A DNA stretch of 64,000 bases from Streptomyces sp. RerS4 (GCF_023515955.1 NZ_CP097322.1:2172001-2236000); one strand, 5' to 3'. Positions 50,655 to 59,143 are shown, numbered from the stretch's first letter. Notes: generated by a model not told the origin, from the letters alone. Translations and numbers: made by a program.

Positions 50655-51545
50655 CTAATGCAGCGCTGCCCTGATCGCCTGCTCGATGCCGGGGTGGGTG
50701 AAGGCGAAGCCGGACTCCAACAGGCGGGTGGGCACGGCACGCTGACCGACCAGCACGTCTTCGGAGAACTCGCCGAGGACGAGGCGCAGGGCCGGCGCCG
50801 GTACGGCGAACACCGTCGGGCGGTGCAGGACCCGGCCCATGGCGGCGGTGACCTCACGGTTGGTCAGGGGCTCGGGGGCCGCGAGGTTGACGGGGCCGGA
50901 GAGGGAGGGGGTGTCGATGATGTGCCGCAGGGCGGCGATCTCGTCGTGCAGCGAGATGAACGGCCAGTACTGACGCCCGTCGCCGAGCCGGCCGCCGAGC
51001 CCTGCCCGGAAGAGCGGGAACATGCGCCCCCATGCGCCGCCTTCGGCGGAGACCACCAGGCCGGTACGGGCGTGCGCCGTACGGATCCCGGCCTCGCGGG
51101 CGGGGCGGGCGGCGGCCTCCCACTCCACGCACACGGAGGCCAGGAAGCCACGGCCGGCCGGGGCGGACTCGTCGACGCGCCGGTCGCCGGTGTCGCCGTA
51201 GTAGCCGACGGCGGAACCGCAGACCAGAACCGGCGGCGGGGTGGGGTGGGCGGCCATGGCGCGGGCGATGGCGGCGGTGCCGAGGACCCGGCTGTCGCGG
51301 ATCTCCTTCTTGTACGCGGCCGTCCACCGGTGGTCCCCGACGCCGGCCCCGGCCAGGTGCACGACGGCGTCACACCCGTCGAGCCCGGCCGGGTCGACGT
51401 ACCCCTCGCGGGGGTCCCAGCGCGCCTCCCCGGCCCCGGAGGGCGCGCGCCGCACGAAGCGCACGAGGTCGTGCCCGTCGGCGCGCAGGGAGCGTACGAG
51501 GGCCTGGCCGAGGAGTCCGGAGGATCCGGTGAGGGCGATACGCAT
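50655..51545 (-). CDS. TIGR01777-family epimerase-like NAD-dependent oxidoreductase
   Basis: This 296-residue protein of the TIGR01777/SDR39U1 group has an atypical SDR Rossmann start (RIALTGSSGLLGQALVRSLRADG), VVHLAGAGVG, the conserved DSR in KKEIRDSRVLGT, and GSAVGYYGDTGDRRVDE containing the Tyr of the active site. The C terminus contains the DUF1731-like LVGQRAVPTRLLESGF. Its role is not known, though in M. tuberculosis the homologous gene lies beside the E2 gene dlaT. It is 44 bp from the VIT-family gene on the same strand and is probably co-transcribed with it. Confidence 0.9.
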   Translation of the reverse strand: MRIALTGSSGLLGQALVRSLRADGHDLVRFVRRAPSGAGEARWDPREGYVDPAGLDGCDAVVHLAGAGVGDHRWTAAYKKEIRDSRVLGTAAIARAMAAHPTPPPVLVCGSAVGYYGDTGDRRVDESAPAGRGFLASVCVEWEAAARPAREAGIRTAHARTGLVVSAEGGAWGRMFPLFRAGLGGRLGDGRQYWPFISLHDEIAALRHIIDTPSLSGPVNLAAPEPLTNREVTAAMGRVLHRPTVFAVPAPALRLVLGEFSEDVLVGQRAVPTRLLESGFAFTHPGIEQAIRAALH

Positions 51546-51589
51546 GCCCCCCAGTGTGGGCCCGGCCACAGCCCCGCGCGCCGTGCGAC

Positions 51590-52294
51590 TCAGCCCGTAC
51601 CCAGCCACGTGCCCACCGCGTACGTGACGGCCATGGCGACCGCCCCGCCCAGGACGTTGCGCAGGACCGCCCGCCCCGCCGGGGCGGCCCCCAGCCGGGC
51701 GCTGACCAGCCCGCACAGGGTGAGCGCCGCCAGTACGGCCCCCACCGTCACCGGCACCCGCTCCGACGCCCCCGGCAGGACCACCGCCAGCAGCGGCAGC
51801 AGCGCCCCCACCGTGAAGGCGACCAGGCTGGCGAACGCCGCGTGCCACGGGTTCGCCAGCTCGTCGGGCTCGATGCCCAACTCCACCCGTGCGTGCGCCC
51901 GCAGCGCGTCCCGCTCGGTCAGCTGCTCGGCGGCCTCGCGGGCCAGCTCCCGTTCCAGGCCCCGCGCCATCAGCAGGTCGGTGAGTTCGTCGAGCTCCGC
52001 CTCCGGCTCCTCGGCCAGTTCCCGCCGCTCCACCTCCAGGGCGGCCCGCTCCGAGTCCCGCTGGGAGCTGACCGACACGTACTCCCCGACCGCCATCGAC
52101 AGCGAGCCCGCCAGCAGCCCCGCCACCCCGGCGGTCAGGATCGCGGTCCGCGAGGTGGTGGCTCCTGCCACGCCCACCACCAGGCCGGCCGTCGAGATGA
52201 TCCCGTCGTTGGCGCCGAGGACCCCGGCCCGCAGCCAGTTCAGCCGGGTGCTGATAGCGGCGCTCCGCGGGTCGGTGCTCTGTGTGTCCGTCAC
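51590..52294 (-). CDS. VIT1/CCC1-family membrane transporter
   Basis: The 234-residue protein of the VIT1/CCC1 family (iron and manganese transport in eukaryotic vacuoles) carries the signature WLRAGVLGANDGIISTAGLVVGVAGA. Five predicted membrane segments follow (LTAGVAGLLAGSLSMAVGEYVSV, ASLVAFTVGALLPLLAVVL, VTVGAVLAALTLCGLVSARLG, AVLRNVLGGAVAMAVTYAVG and an N-terminal one). A charged Glu/Leu/Arg-rich cytoplasmic helix bundle (ERAALEVERRELAEEPEAELDEL) lies between spans 2 and 3. Divalent-metal export is inferred from the family. GTG 52294 has only a weak ribosome site. It is divergent from the phosphatase gene. Confidence 0.9.
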   Translation of the reverse strand: MTDTQSTDPRSAAISTRLNWLRAGVLGANDGIISTAGLVVGVAGATTSRTAILTAGVAGLLAGSLSMAVGEYVSVSSQRDSERAALEVERRELAEEPEAELDELTDLLMARGLERELAREAAEQLTERDALRAHARVELGIEPDELANPWHAAFASLVAFTVGALLPLLAVVLPGASERVPVTVGAVLAALTLCGLVSARLGAAPAGRAVLRNVLGGAVAMAVTYAVGTWLGTG

Positions 52295-52370
52295 GGCACC
52301 ACTGTCGGGGCCCCGGCCCGCCGCGGCCACCCGGCGTGCGCGGGCCGGGCCCTCGTACCAGGGTGGAGGG

Positions 52371-53483
52371 GTGAGACGCGGACGGCAGGAGCCGGGCGGG
52401 CTGCACGGGTCGCCGCCACCGCGCTGGGCCCGGTTCGCGCCCGCGGTGGCCATGGTCGTGCTGTGCGTCACCCAGTGGCTGACCCCGGGCGACGTCGAGG
52501 TGGGCTACTTCCTCGCCGGCCTGCCCCCGGTCGCCGCCTTCTCGTACGGGGCGACGGGCACGGCCGTCTTCGCCGCGCTGGTCCTGGCCCTGCTCGGCCT
52601 GCCCCAGCTGAACGTGGCCCACGCGCGCGGGACGGACCTGGCCACCGTGGCCCTCGTCGGCGTGCTCAGCGTGGTCATCGCCTGGGTGCGGCGGCGTCGG
52701 GACGCCCAGCTGATCAGCGTCCGCACGGTCGCCGAGGCGGCCCAGATGGCGGTGCTGCCGCCGGTTCCGGAGCAGGTCGGGCAGGTGCGCTGCGCGGCCC
52801 TGTACCGGGCGGCGCAGACCGGCACGCTCGTCGGCGGCGACCTGTTCGACGTACGGGCCGGCCCGTACGGGGTACGGGCCGTGGTCGCGGACGTGCAGGG
52901 GCACGGGCTGACGGCCGTCGGTACGGTGGCCGCGCTGCTCGGCGCCTTCCGCGAGGCGGTGCTCGACGACGCCGAGCTGGTGGCGGTCGCGGCCCGGCTG
53001 GACCGGCGTCTGACTGCGGACGCGCAGGCCGTCGCCGACTGCGCCCCGCACCCGGAGCTGTTCGCGACGGCCGTGCTGCTGGAGTTCCCGCCGGGGCTGG
53101 ACCTCGTACGCGTCGTCTCCTGCGGCCATCCCCCCGTCCTGCTGCTACGGGGACCCTCGGTCGCGGAGGTGGCGGCGGAGCCGGGCCCTCCGCTGGGCCT
53201 GGGCCTGGCCGGGCCGGTGCTCCCGCCGGTCAGGGAACTCCCGCTGCGGCCCGGCGACCGGCTGCTCGCCTACACCGACGGCGTCACCGAGGCCCGGGAC
53301 GCGGCCGGCCACTTCTACCCGCTCGCCATCCGGGTCCGGGTCCTCGCGAACGACCCGGCGGGCCTGGTCCCGGCGGTCTGGCGGGACCTCGCCACCTTCA
53401 GCGGGGGCGGTCCGCGCGACGACGTGGCCCTGCTGATGCTGTCCCCGGACCCGCACGGCCCTGGGAATGCCTACTCGGCGTAA
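52371..53483 (+). CDS. PP2C-family (SpoIIE-type) membrane serine/threonine phosphatase
   Basis: The 370-residue protein has three N-terminal hydrophobic segments (residues about 20-105: AVAMVVLCVTQWL, VGYFLAGLPPVAAF and VFAALVLALLGLP), then a PP2C/SpoIIE catalytic domain. The domain has the metal-binding aspartates in VGGDLFDV and ADVQGHGLTAVG, VSCGHPPVLLL, LLAYTDGVTEARD and the terminal GGPRDDVALLML. Family members dephosphorylate anti-sigma-factor antagonists in partner-switching systems; no anti-sigma or anti-anti-sigma gene is nearby. The start is GTG 52371, with GGAGGG very close upstream. The long upstream frame is antisense noise. The next gene starts 25 bp after its stop. Confidence 0.9.
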   Translation: MRRGRQEPGGLHGSPPPRWARFAPAVAMVVLCVTQWLTPGDVEVGYFLAGLPPVAAFSYGATGTAVFAALVLALLGLPQLNVAHARGTDLATVALVGVLSVVIAWVRRRRDAQLISVRTVAEAAQMAVLPPVPEQVGQVRCAALYRAAQTGTLVGGDLFDVRAGPYGVRAVVADVQGHGLTAVGTVAALLGAFREAVLDDAELVAVAARLDRRLTADAQAVADCAPHPELFATAVLLEFPPGLDLVRVVSCGHPPVLLLRGPSVAEVAAEPGPPLGLGLAGPVLPPVRELPLRPGDRLLAYTDGVTEARDAAGHFYPLAIRVRVLANDPAGLVPAVWRDLATFSGGGPRDDVALLMLSPDPHGPGNAYSA

Positions 53484-53508
53484 CCGATCACGACGAATGG
53501 GAGTCACC

Positions 53509-54396
53509 ATGTCCATGTTGATCATCAGGGGAACCTTCCGGGCCAAGGGCCTCCAACCGGACGGCGACACCGTCGCCTTCACCCCCGACAACGTGGCGGA
53601 CTGGCGGCTCGTGCCCGGCGCCCGCCCGATCCTGCCGAAGGCCGACGGCCGCGCCGCCATCCGGCTGGAGGCCATCGACGCCCTGGAGACCCACTACGGG
53701 GACGACACGTCGGGGATACGGCACCAGCCCCTGCCCTTGGCGCACCAGGCCGCGGACGAGTTGCTGAAGTGGCTCGGCTTCACGGACTTCCACCGTGACG
53801 ACAAGGAATTCATCATCTCGACCATCCCCGAGACCGTGCCCGGCTTCATCCTCACCGGCGGGGCCGACATGTACGGCCGGTGCGTGGCCCTGGTCGGCCG
53901 CAAGAACCCGCCGGCCTTCAACGGGTACGAGATCGACGTCGACGTCGAGCAGCTGAAGAAGACGGCCAACCACCACCTGGTCAAGGAGGGCCTGGCCTAC
54001 CCGACCTACTACACCGGCTTCCCCGACCACCTGCGCACCGCACTGACCGTCGCCGCGCTGGCGGCGCGGAACTCCACGCCCAGGAAGGGCGTGTGGGCCA
54101 AGGACGCGACCACCGAGGGGGCGAAGGTCGTCGACATGGCCTCGCTCACGGCCGACGACGGGGCCGTGATCCTCCCGAAGCTGTTCCGTCGGCTGAAGGA
54201 CTACCTCGACCTAGGCCTGGAGGGCGCGCCCCTGGCCTGCCTGCCCGCCTTCCTCGCCGGGGCCGGTGACGCGTACTACCTCCAGGGGAAGGCCGACCCG
54301 TTCACCGGCCTGCAGCACATCGTCAAGGTCTCCGACGACGGCAGGACCGTGAGGATGACCCACCCCGTCGAGGAGATCACCTTCGAAGAGGCATGA
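53509..54396 (+). CDS. Nuclease-like protein with an SNase-type OB-fold region
   Basis: This 295-residue protein starts at ATG 53509 after GGGAG. The segment LIIRGTFRAKGLQPDGDTVAF, AAIRLEAIDALETHY and HQAADELLKWLGF follows the layout of staphylococcal-nuclease-like folds (strand, GDT-V turn, Arg-Leu-x-Ile-Asp, conserved acidic residue). The second half is a conserved Streptomyces extension (HHLVKEGLAYPTYYTGF, FRRLKDYLDLGLEG). It lacks a signal peptide, so a secreted nuclease role is not supported. Whether the catalytic Arg/Glu set is complete cannot be judged by eye. It may be co-transcribed with the upstream phosphatase gene. Function uncertain. Confidence 0.6.
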   Translation: MSMLIIRGTFRAKGLQPDGDTVAFTPDNVADWRLVPGARPILPKADGRAAIRLEAIDALETHYGDDTSGIRHQPLPLAHQAADELLKWLGFTDFHRDDKEFIISTIPETVPGFILTGGADMYGRCVALVGRKNPPAFNGYEIDVDVEQLKKTANHHLVKEGLAYPTYYTGFPDHLRTALTVAALAARNSTPRKGVWAKDATTEGAKVVDMASLTADDGAVILPKLFRRLKDYLDLGLEGAPLACLPAFLAGAGDAYYLQGKADPFTGLQHIVKVSDDGRTVRMTHPVEEITFEEA

Positions 54397-54446
54397 GCGG
54401 AGGCGTGAGCGAGGTCCGGACGGCCGGACCGGACAAGACCAGACCA

Positions 54447-54480
54447 CCGCTCCGCCGGGCGTGCGGCCCCGGCGGAGCGG
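54447..54480. terminator. Hairpin terminator between convergent genes
   Basis: CCGCTCCGCCGG (54447-54458) pairs with CCGGCGGAGCGG (54469-54480) around a 10-nt loop. It serves the nuclease-like gene and the convergent small gene. Confidence 0.8.
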
Positions 54481-54488
54481 CCGGCGCG

Positions 54489-54743
54489 TCAGACCTGGGC
54501 GGCGATGAAGGCGCGGACCATCCGGCAGGTGAGGTTGGACGGGCGGTGGATGCCCACGCGTACCGCCATCGTCCGGATCTTGCGGTTGGTGGCGCGGCGC
54601 GGGTCGTACGTGCCGGTGTCGAGCAGGGATATCGCCAGGCGCATCGCCTTCAGGCGGCGGTTGTGGCTCTCGTACCACTCGCGCGGCAGACCCGCCGGCA
54701 GCGGCTTCTTCTTCGGCATCACAATGATCGCGGCAGCGGCCAT
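54489..54743 (-). CDS. Small basic conserved protein (84 aa)
   Basis: The 84-residue Lys/Arg-rich protein (MPKKKPLPAGLPREWYESHNRRLKAMRLAIS, ATNRKIRTMAVRVG) has a GGGAGG ribosome site 6 nt before ATG 54743. It is known to me as a common Streptomyces protein of unknown role. The basic, helix-forming sequence suggests nucleic-acid contact, but no fold is recognised. A second Met at residue 9 (MPKKK) is a possible shorter start. It is divergent from the ArsC-like gene with 118 bp between starts. Confidence 0.75.
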   Translation of the reverse strand: MAAAAIIVMPKKKPLPAGLPREWYESHNRRLKAMRLAISLLDTGTYDPRRATNRKIRTMAVRVGIHRPSNLTCRMVRAFIAAQV

Positions 54744-54861
54744 CTACAGCCTCCCAAACGGTAGTTGGCTTCCTGTCGTGCTCCCTCGATTTTACCGGCG
54801 GGCACTGACAAAAGCCCCTGGCCGGACGGGGTCGCGCCGCCCTTCTCCTAGGCTGGTGGGC

Positions 54862-55233
54862 ATGGAGATCTGGATCAATCCCGCATGTTCGAAGTGCCGG
54901 AGCGCGCTGACCCTGTTGGACGCCGAAGGAGCCGCGTACACCGTGCGCCGCTACCTGGAGGACGTGCCGTCCGAGGCCGAGATCCGCGAGGTGCTGGGCC
55001 GCCTCGGGCTGGAGCCGTGGGACATCACGCGCACCTCCGACCCCCTCGCGAAGGAGACCGGCGTACGGGACCTGCCGCGCGAGGAGACGGAGGAGGCCCG
55101 GCAGCGCTGGATCACCCACCTGGCCGCCCACCCGAAGCTGATCCAGCGCCCGATCATCACCGCCGAGGACGGCACGGCCGTCATCGCCCGCTCCGACGAG
55201 GCCGTGCGCGAGGCCCTGTCCCGGAAGGGCTGA
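54862..55233 (+). CDS. ArsC/Spx-family thioredoxin-fold protein
   Basis: This 123-residue member of the ArsC family begins MEIWINPACSKCRSALTLLD with the Cys-x-x-Cys pair C9/C12. It has the expected LGLEPWDITRTSDPLAKE and a C-terminal IQRPIITAEDGTAVIARSDEAV. In arsenate reductases of the glutaredoxin-linked type one N-terminal Cys is catalytic, and conserved arginines bind the oxyanion. A real arsenate role is not certain; some members act as oxidoreductases or regulators. No ars operon is present. No convincing ribosome site is seen, and it is 147 bp before a small membrane-protein gene. Confidence 0.85.
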   Translation: MEIWINPACSKCRSALTLLDAEGAAYTVRRYLEDVPSEAEIREVLGRLGLEPWDITRTSDPLAKETGVRDLPREETEEARQRWITHLAAHPKLIQRPIITAEDGTAVIARSDEAVREALSRKG

Positions 55234-55379
55234 GCCCCGGGGGCCCTTCCGCCCGCGCCGCCCCCGCCCCCGCCCCGCCCTCACACCGTCCCCATCCCGC
55301 GCCTCGTAGGGTGGGGTCCGCAGCAAAAAGGAGCAAACCACACCAAACCACACCATCGACCCCCCAAGGACGGCCCTTC

Positions 55380-55922
55380 GTGAACGAGTCGCCCCGCACC
55401 CCTCCCCCGCAGCCGGAAGCCGGTGGGTACCCGATCCCCCCGCCCCGGCGGGGCGCCGACTGGATGTTCGGCGGGGTGTACGGGACCGTGCTCGCCAGTG
55501 GGCTGCTGGCCGCGCTCACCCAGGAGGGCGAGGAGTACACGCCCTTCTACGACGCCAGCTGGGTCCTGGTCACCGCCGCCACCGCCGCGCTCGCGCACGG
55601 GTACTCCCACCACATGACCGGCCACCCGACCGCCTCCGTCGGGCACCGCCGGCGGGTGCTCGCGCGGGCCCTGTGGAACGAGTGGCCGATGATCGTGGCC
55701 GCCCTGCCCACCGTGCTCCTCCTGGTCGTCGCCGGATTCGCGCACTGGGAGTCCTACGGGGTCACGGCCGTCGGCCTCGGCGTCAACACCGCGCTGCTCT
55801 TCGCCTGGGGCGCCTTCGTCGCCGTCCGCGTCGGCCACCGGCTCGCCTCGGCGCTGCTGATCGGCCTGACCGACGCCACCATCGGCCTGGCCGTCATCGT
55901 CGCCAACGCCCTCATCAAGTAG
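55380..55922 (+). CDS. Small integral membrane protein (180 aa)
   Basis: GTG 55380 follows AAGGA by 9 nt. After a Pro-rich soluble N terminus (RTPPPQPEAGGYPIPPP) there are about five membrane spans: VYGTVLASGLLAALTQ, ASWVLVTAATAALAHGY, EWPMIVAALPTVLLLVVAGF, AVGLGVNTALLFAWGAFV and SALLIGLTDATIGLAVIVANALI. No motif links it to a known family; the SHHMTGHPTAS loop has His residues. It converges with the oxidoreductase gene, whose stop is 18 bp away, without a hairpin between them. Unknown function. Confidence 0.75.
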   Translation: MNESPRTPPPQPEAGGYPIPPPRRGADWMFGGVYGTVLASGLLAALTQEGEEYTPFYDASWVLVTAATAALAHGYSHHMTGHPTASVGHRRRVLARALWNEWPMIVAALPTVLLLVVAGFAHWESYGVTAVGLGVNTALLFAWGAFVAVRVGHRLASALLIGLTDATIGLAVIVANALIK

Positions 55923-55940
55923 CGCCGTGACGGCCGCCGC

Positions 55941-56912
55941 TCAGGGGGCCAGCTGCGCCTCCGCCCGCTCCAGGATCTCCGTCAGCCGGGCCCCGAACGC
56001 CGCGTCGCGCGGGTCCGCCACGCCCGTACGGGCCGCCGTCAGGAGCGCGTCCAGGGCCCGCCCGTAGGCGCCCGGTACGTCGCTCCAGTCGGGCAGCGCG
56101 AAGACGCCCTCGGCCCCGCGCAGTTCGAGCCCCACCCCGGCCGCCGCGCGCGGCGCGCCCAGACTGAGCACGGCGGTGCCGGCCGCGCCCGAGGTGTGCC
56201 GCAGGGCCAACTGGACCAGGTCGGACGGGCCCCGCGCGGCGGTGACGGCCTCGACGTCGCCGAGGATCGGGATCAGGACGGACAGCGCGTGGGGGCCGAC
56301 GTCCCACAGCCCGCCCTTGGCCCTGCGCCAGGGCGATTCGGCGTACGCGCCGGTCGCGCCGTCGGGCGGGAAGACCGCGCCGAGCCAGTGCGCGGAGGCG
56401 GTGTACCAGCCGGAGCGCGCGGCCTGTTCGGCGACCCAGCCGGCGGTGGGCTCGGCGAAGCGCAGCGTCAGGAAGACGACGGAGGCGACGTGGTGGAGCG
56501 CGGCGGCGTCGACGACGGCCCGTGCCGCCTCGCTCGTGGTGGCGACGGGCTTGTCGAGCAGGAGGTGGCAGCCCGCGGCGGCCGCGCGGACGGCGAGCGG
56601 CGCCTGTACGTCGGGGGGCAGGGCGAAGGCGGCGACGTCGCAGTCCGCGAACAGCGCCTCGGGATCTTCGTACACCTTCACGCCGTACGCGCGCGCCAGT
56701 TCGGCGGCGGCTTCGGGGCGGCGGCCCCACACGCCGGCGAAGTCGGAGCCGGTGTGCGCGGCGAGCGCCGGGGCGTGCGTGCGTCGAGCCCAGGGGCCGG
56801 TGCCGAGCAGGCCGACGCGGGGGCGGGGGGTGGTGGGGCCGGTGCCGGGGTCGGCGGCCGACTCGACGGCAGGGGCGGCGGCGGAGGCGTTCAAATCGTA
56901 CGAAATGCTCAC
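55941..56912 (-). CDS. Gfo/Idh/MocA-family oxidoreductase
   Basis: The 323-residue protein has an N-terminal Rossmann domain (VGLLGTGPWARRTHAPAL), the conserved Lys-Pro of the family in LLLDKPVATTSEAARA, and a C-terminal alpha/beta domain in which VGPHALSVLIPILGDVEAV holds the typical His. Members reduce or oxidise sugars, inositols and other polyols with NAD(P). The substrate is not predictable here. GTG 56912 is the start; the frame is open further upstream but overlaps the glnII regulatory region, so it is unlikely to be coding. It is divergent from glnII. Confidence 0.9.
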   Translation of the reverse strand: MSISYDLNASAAAPAVESAADPGTGPTTPRPRVGLLGTGPWARRTHAPALAAHTGSDFAGVWGRRPEAAAELARAYGVKVYEDPEALFADCDVAAFALPPDVQAPLAVRAAAAGCHLLLDKPVATTSEAARAVVDAAALHHVASVVFLTLRFAEPTAGWVAEQAARSGWYTASAHWLGAVFPPDGATGAYAESPWRRAKGGLWDVGPHALSVLIPILGDVEAVTAARGPSDLVQLALRHTSGAAGTAVLSLGAPRAAAGVGLELRGAEGVFALPDWSDVPGAYGRALDALLTAARTGVADPRDAAFGARLTEILERAEAQLAP

Positions 56913-56989
56913 CCGCCCAGTCTGCCGCACTCGGACGGTCGTACGACATGCGACCCGCACAGACCGTCCGAGCTGCGGCGTAAACCTCG

Positions 56990-57027
56990 GTAACACGGGG
57001 TTCACACACGGGCAACGGACGGGAAAT
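56990..57027 (+). promoter_or_regulatory. GlnR operator upstream of glnII
   Basis: Half-sites GTAAC, TTCAC, GCAAC and GAAAT are separated by exactly 6 nt each, the same a1-b1-a2-b2 plan as at glnA but with b1 (TTCAC) off consensus. It ends 80 bp before the glnII start. Confidence 0.8.
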
Positions 57028-57107
57028 CGCGGCGGGGCACGCTGCCGTCAACACCATGGCGATCCGCAGCGGCGATCCGCAGCACCCGCAGAGTCAGGAT
57101 GGGGCCC

Positions 57108-58127
57108 GTGAGCTACAAGGCTGAGTACATCTGGATCGACGGCACCGAGCCGACGGCGAAGCTTCGCTCCAAGACGAAGATCCTGGCCGCCGGAGCCGAG
57201 CTGCCGATCTGGGGCTTCGACGGATCGAGCACCAACCAGGCCGAGGGCCACGCCTCGGACCGCGTGCTCCAGCCGGTCTTCTCCTGCCCGGACCCGATCC
57301 GCGGCGGCGACAACGTCCTCGTGCTCTGCGAGGTCATGAACATCGACATGACCCCGCACGAGTCGAACACGCGCGCGCTGCTGCGTCCGATCGCGGAGAA
57401 GTTCGCGGACCAGGCCCCGATCTTCGGCATCGAGCAGGAGTACACCTTCTTCGACGGGATCCGCCCGCTGGGCTTCCCCGTCGGCGGCTTCCCGGCGGCG
57501 CAGGGCGGCTACTACTGCGGTGTCGGCGCGGACGAGATCTTCGGCCGCGAGATCGTCGAGAAGCACCTCGACCACTGCCTGGCCGCCGGCCTGGAGATCT
57601 CCGGCATCAACGCCGAGGTCATGCCCGGCCAGTGGGAGTTCCAGGTCGGCCCAGTCGGCCCGCTGGAGGTCTCCGACCAGCTGTGGATCGCGCGCTGGCT
57701 GCTGTACCGCACGGCCGAGGAGTTCAACGTCTCCGCGACGTTGAACCCGAAGCCGGTGAAGGGCGACTGGAACGGCGCGGGCGCCCACACCAACTTCTCC
57801 ACGAAGGCGATGCGCGAGGACTACCGCGCGATCATCTCCGCCTGCGAGGCGCTGGGCGAGGGCAGCAAGCCGATGGACCACGTCAAGAACTACGGCGCGG
57901 GCATCGACGAGCGCCTGACGGGTCTGCACGAGACCGCCCCGTGGAACGAGTTCAGCTACGGCGTCTCCGACCGCGGCGCCTCGGTCCGCATCCCGTGGCA
58001 GGTGGAGAAGGACGGCAAGGGCTACATCGAGGACCGCCGCCCGAACGCCAACGTCGACCCGTACGTGGTCACCCGCCTGATCACGGACACCTGCTGCACG
58101 GGCCTGGAGAAGGACGGTCTGGTCTGA
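57108..58127 (+). CDS. glnII: Glutamine synthetase type II (GlnII)
   Basis: This is a eukaryote-like type II enzyme of 339 residues, shorter than GlnA and lacking an adenylylation loop. Visible blocks are AEYIWIDGTEPTAKLRSKTK, FDGSSTNQAEGHASDR, FGIEQEYTFF, GINAEVMPGQWEFQVGP and HTNFSTKAMREDY. GTG 57108 (starting MSYKAEYIW) is chosen over ATG 57099 because it keeps the family N terminus; AGGATGGGG lies upstream. GlnII gives heat-labile assimilation of ammonia under nitrogen limitation in Streptomyces. A GlnR operator is upstream, and a GC hairpin follows its stop. It is 15 kb from glnA. Confidence 0.95.
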   Translation: MSYKAEYIWIDGTEPTAKLRSKTKILAAGAELPIWGFDGSSTNQAEGHASDRVLQPVFSCPDPIRGGDNVLVLCEVMNIDMTPHESNTRALLRPIAEKFADQAPIFGIEQEYTFFDGIRPLGFPVGGFPAAQGGYYCGVGADEIFGREIVEKHLDHCLAAGLEISGINAEVMPGQWEFQVGPVGPLEVSDQLWIARWLLYRTAEEFNVSATLNPKPVKGDWNGAGAHTNFSTKAMREDYRAIISACEALGEGSKPMDHVKNYGAGIDERLTGLHETAPWNEFSYGVSDRGASVRIPWQVEKDGKGYIEDRRPNANVDPYVVTRLITDTCCTGLEKDGLV

Positions 58128-58160
58128 TCCGGACCCGGACCCGACCCCGCCCCTGACCCC

Positions 58161-58198
58161 GCGGCGCCCGCCCTCCCCCTCCGGAGGCCGGGCGCCGC
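58161..58198 (+). terminator. Hairpin terminator after glnII
   Basis: GCGGCGCCCG (58161-58170) pairs with CGGGCGCCGC (58189-58198), with an inner CCCTCC...GGAGG extension. Confidence 0.8.
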
Positions 58199-58228
58199 GC
58201 TGTCGGTGGCGGCCGGCAGGGTGTCCCC

Positions 58229-59143
58229 ATGCAGGCGATCAGCATCAGAATCGAGACCGAGCGCGGCGAGCGCCACGACCGCCCGACGCTCGCGAAGCTG
58301 TCCGAACTCGTGGAGCGCGTCGGCGGGGACGGGGACCACTTCGTCGTCGTGTCCCGACTGCCGGATGATCCGGACGTCTTCGTCCAGGTCTGGCACGAGA
58401 CGGGTGGCGACTACCAGCTGGAGCACCGGGCGGGCGCCCCGGACCGGCACTTCCAGGCGTTCGTCCCGACGGCGGCGGAGGTCGTCGAGGTGATGCGCCG
58501 TTGGGCGGCGCGCGACAAGGGCTGGGACCTCGGCCCGGCCTGGAAGCCGCTGGACTTCCCGGTGGAGGACGTGCCGCCGCTCGACCCCGTCCTGGAGGAG
58601 CGGCTTTCCGAGACCGTCCGGGACTGGCTGCGGTGCGGTTACGCCGGTCGGGCGAGGCTGATCGAGGACGCCGAGGAGAACCTCGTCGCGGACGGGGTCC
58701 GGCCGGTGTCCCGCGCCCAGGCCGAGCAGCTGGTCAACCGGCTGTGGCGGGAGCGGGTCGAGGAGCAGGCCGGCTGGGTGGGCGAGACCGATCCCGAGCG
58801 GCTGGGGCGGGCGTTCGCCGCCTTGGAAGCGGCCGGCGTCACGGCCCGGGAGAACTTCACCTGTTGCCGCACCTGCGGTCTCGCGGAGATCGGGGCCGAG
58901 GCGCGGGCCGGGGCGCGGGGGTTCGTCTTCTTCCACAGCCAGTGCACCGAGGGAGCGGCGGCCGGGCACGATCTGTACCTGCTCTATGGGGGGTTCGAGT
59001 CCGGCGAGGGGCTCACCGTGGCCGTGGGGCGGGAGGTGACGGCCGCCCTCGACGCCGTGGGGCTGGAGTGGCGGTGGGACGGATCCGCTCAGGATGCGAT
59101 ACGGGTCACCGGGATGGACTGGCGGAAGCGGCTGACGGGTTGA
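58229..59143 (+). CDS. DUF6891 domain protein
   Basis: The 304-residue acidic soluble protein has an N-terminal domain (residues about 1-95) with HFVVVSRLPDDPDVFVQVWHETGGDYQLEH, reminiscent of small alpha/beta immunity-like folds. The C-terminal half has FTCCRTCGLAEIGAE, GFVFFHSQCTEGA, LYLLYGGFESGEGLTVAVGREV and LDAVGLEWRWDG, which I recognise as the DUF6891 pattern. The closely spaced cysteines (CCRTCG) could bind metal. It lacks a signal sequence. No partner gene is adjacent. Function unknown. ATG 58229 has AGGG 7 nt upstream. Confidence 0.8.
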   Translation: MQAISIRIETERGERHDRPTLAKLSELVERVGGDGDHFVVVSRLPDDPDVFVQVWHETGGDYQLEHRAGAPDRHFQAFVPTAAEVVEVMRRWAARDKGWDLGPAWKPLDFPVEDVPPLDPVLEERLSETVRDWLRCGYAGRARLIEDAEENLVADGVRPVSRAQAEQLVNRLWRERVEEQAGWVGETDPERLGRAFAALEAAGVTARENFTCCRTCGLAEIGAEARAGARGFVFFHSQCTEGAAAGHDLYLLYGGFESGEGLTVAVGREVTAALDAVGLEWRWDGSAQDAIRVTGMDWRKRLTG

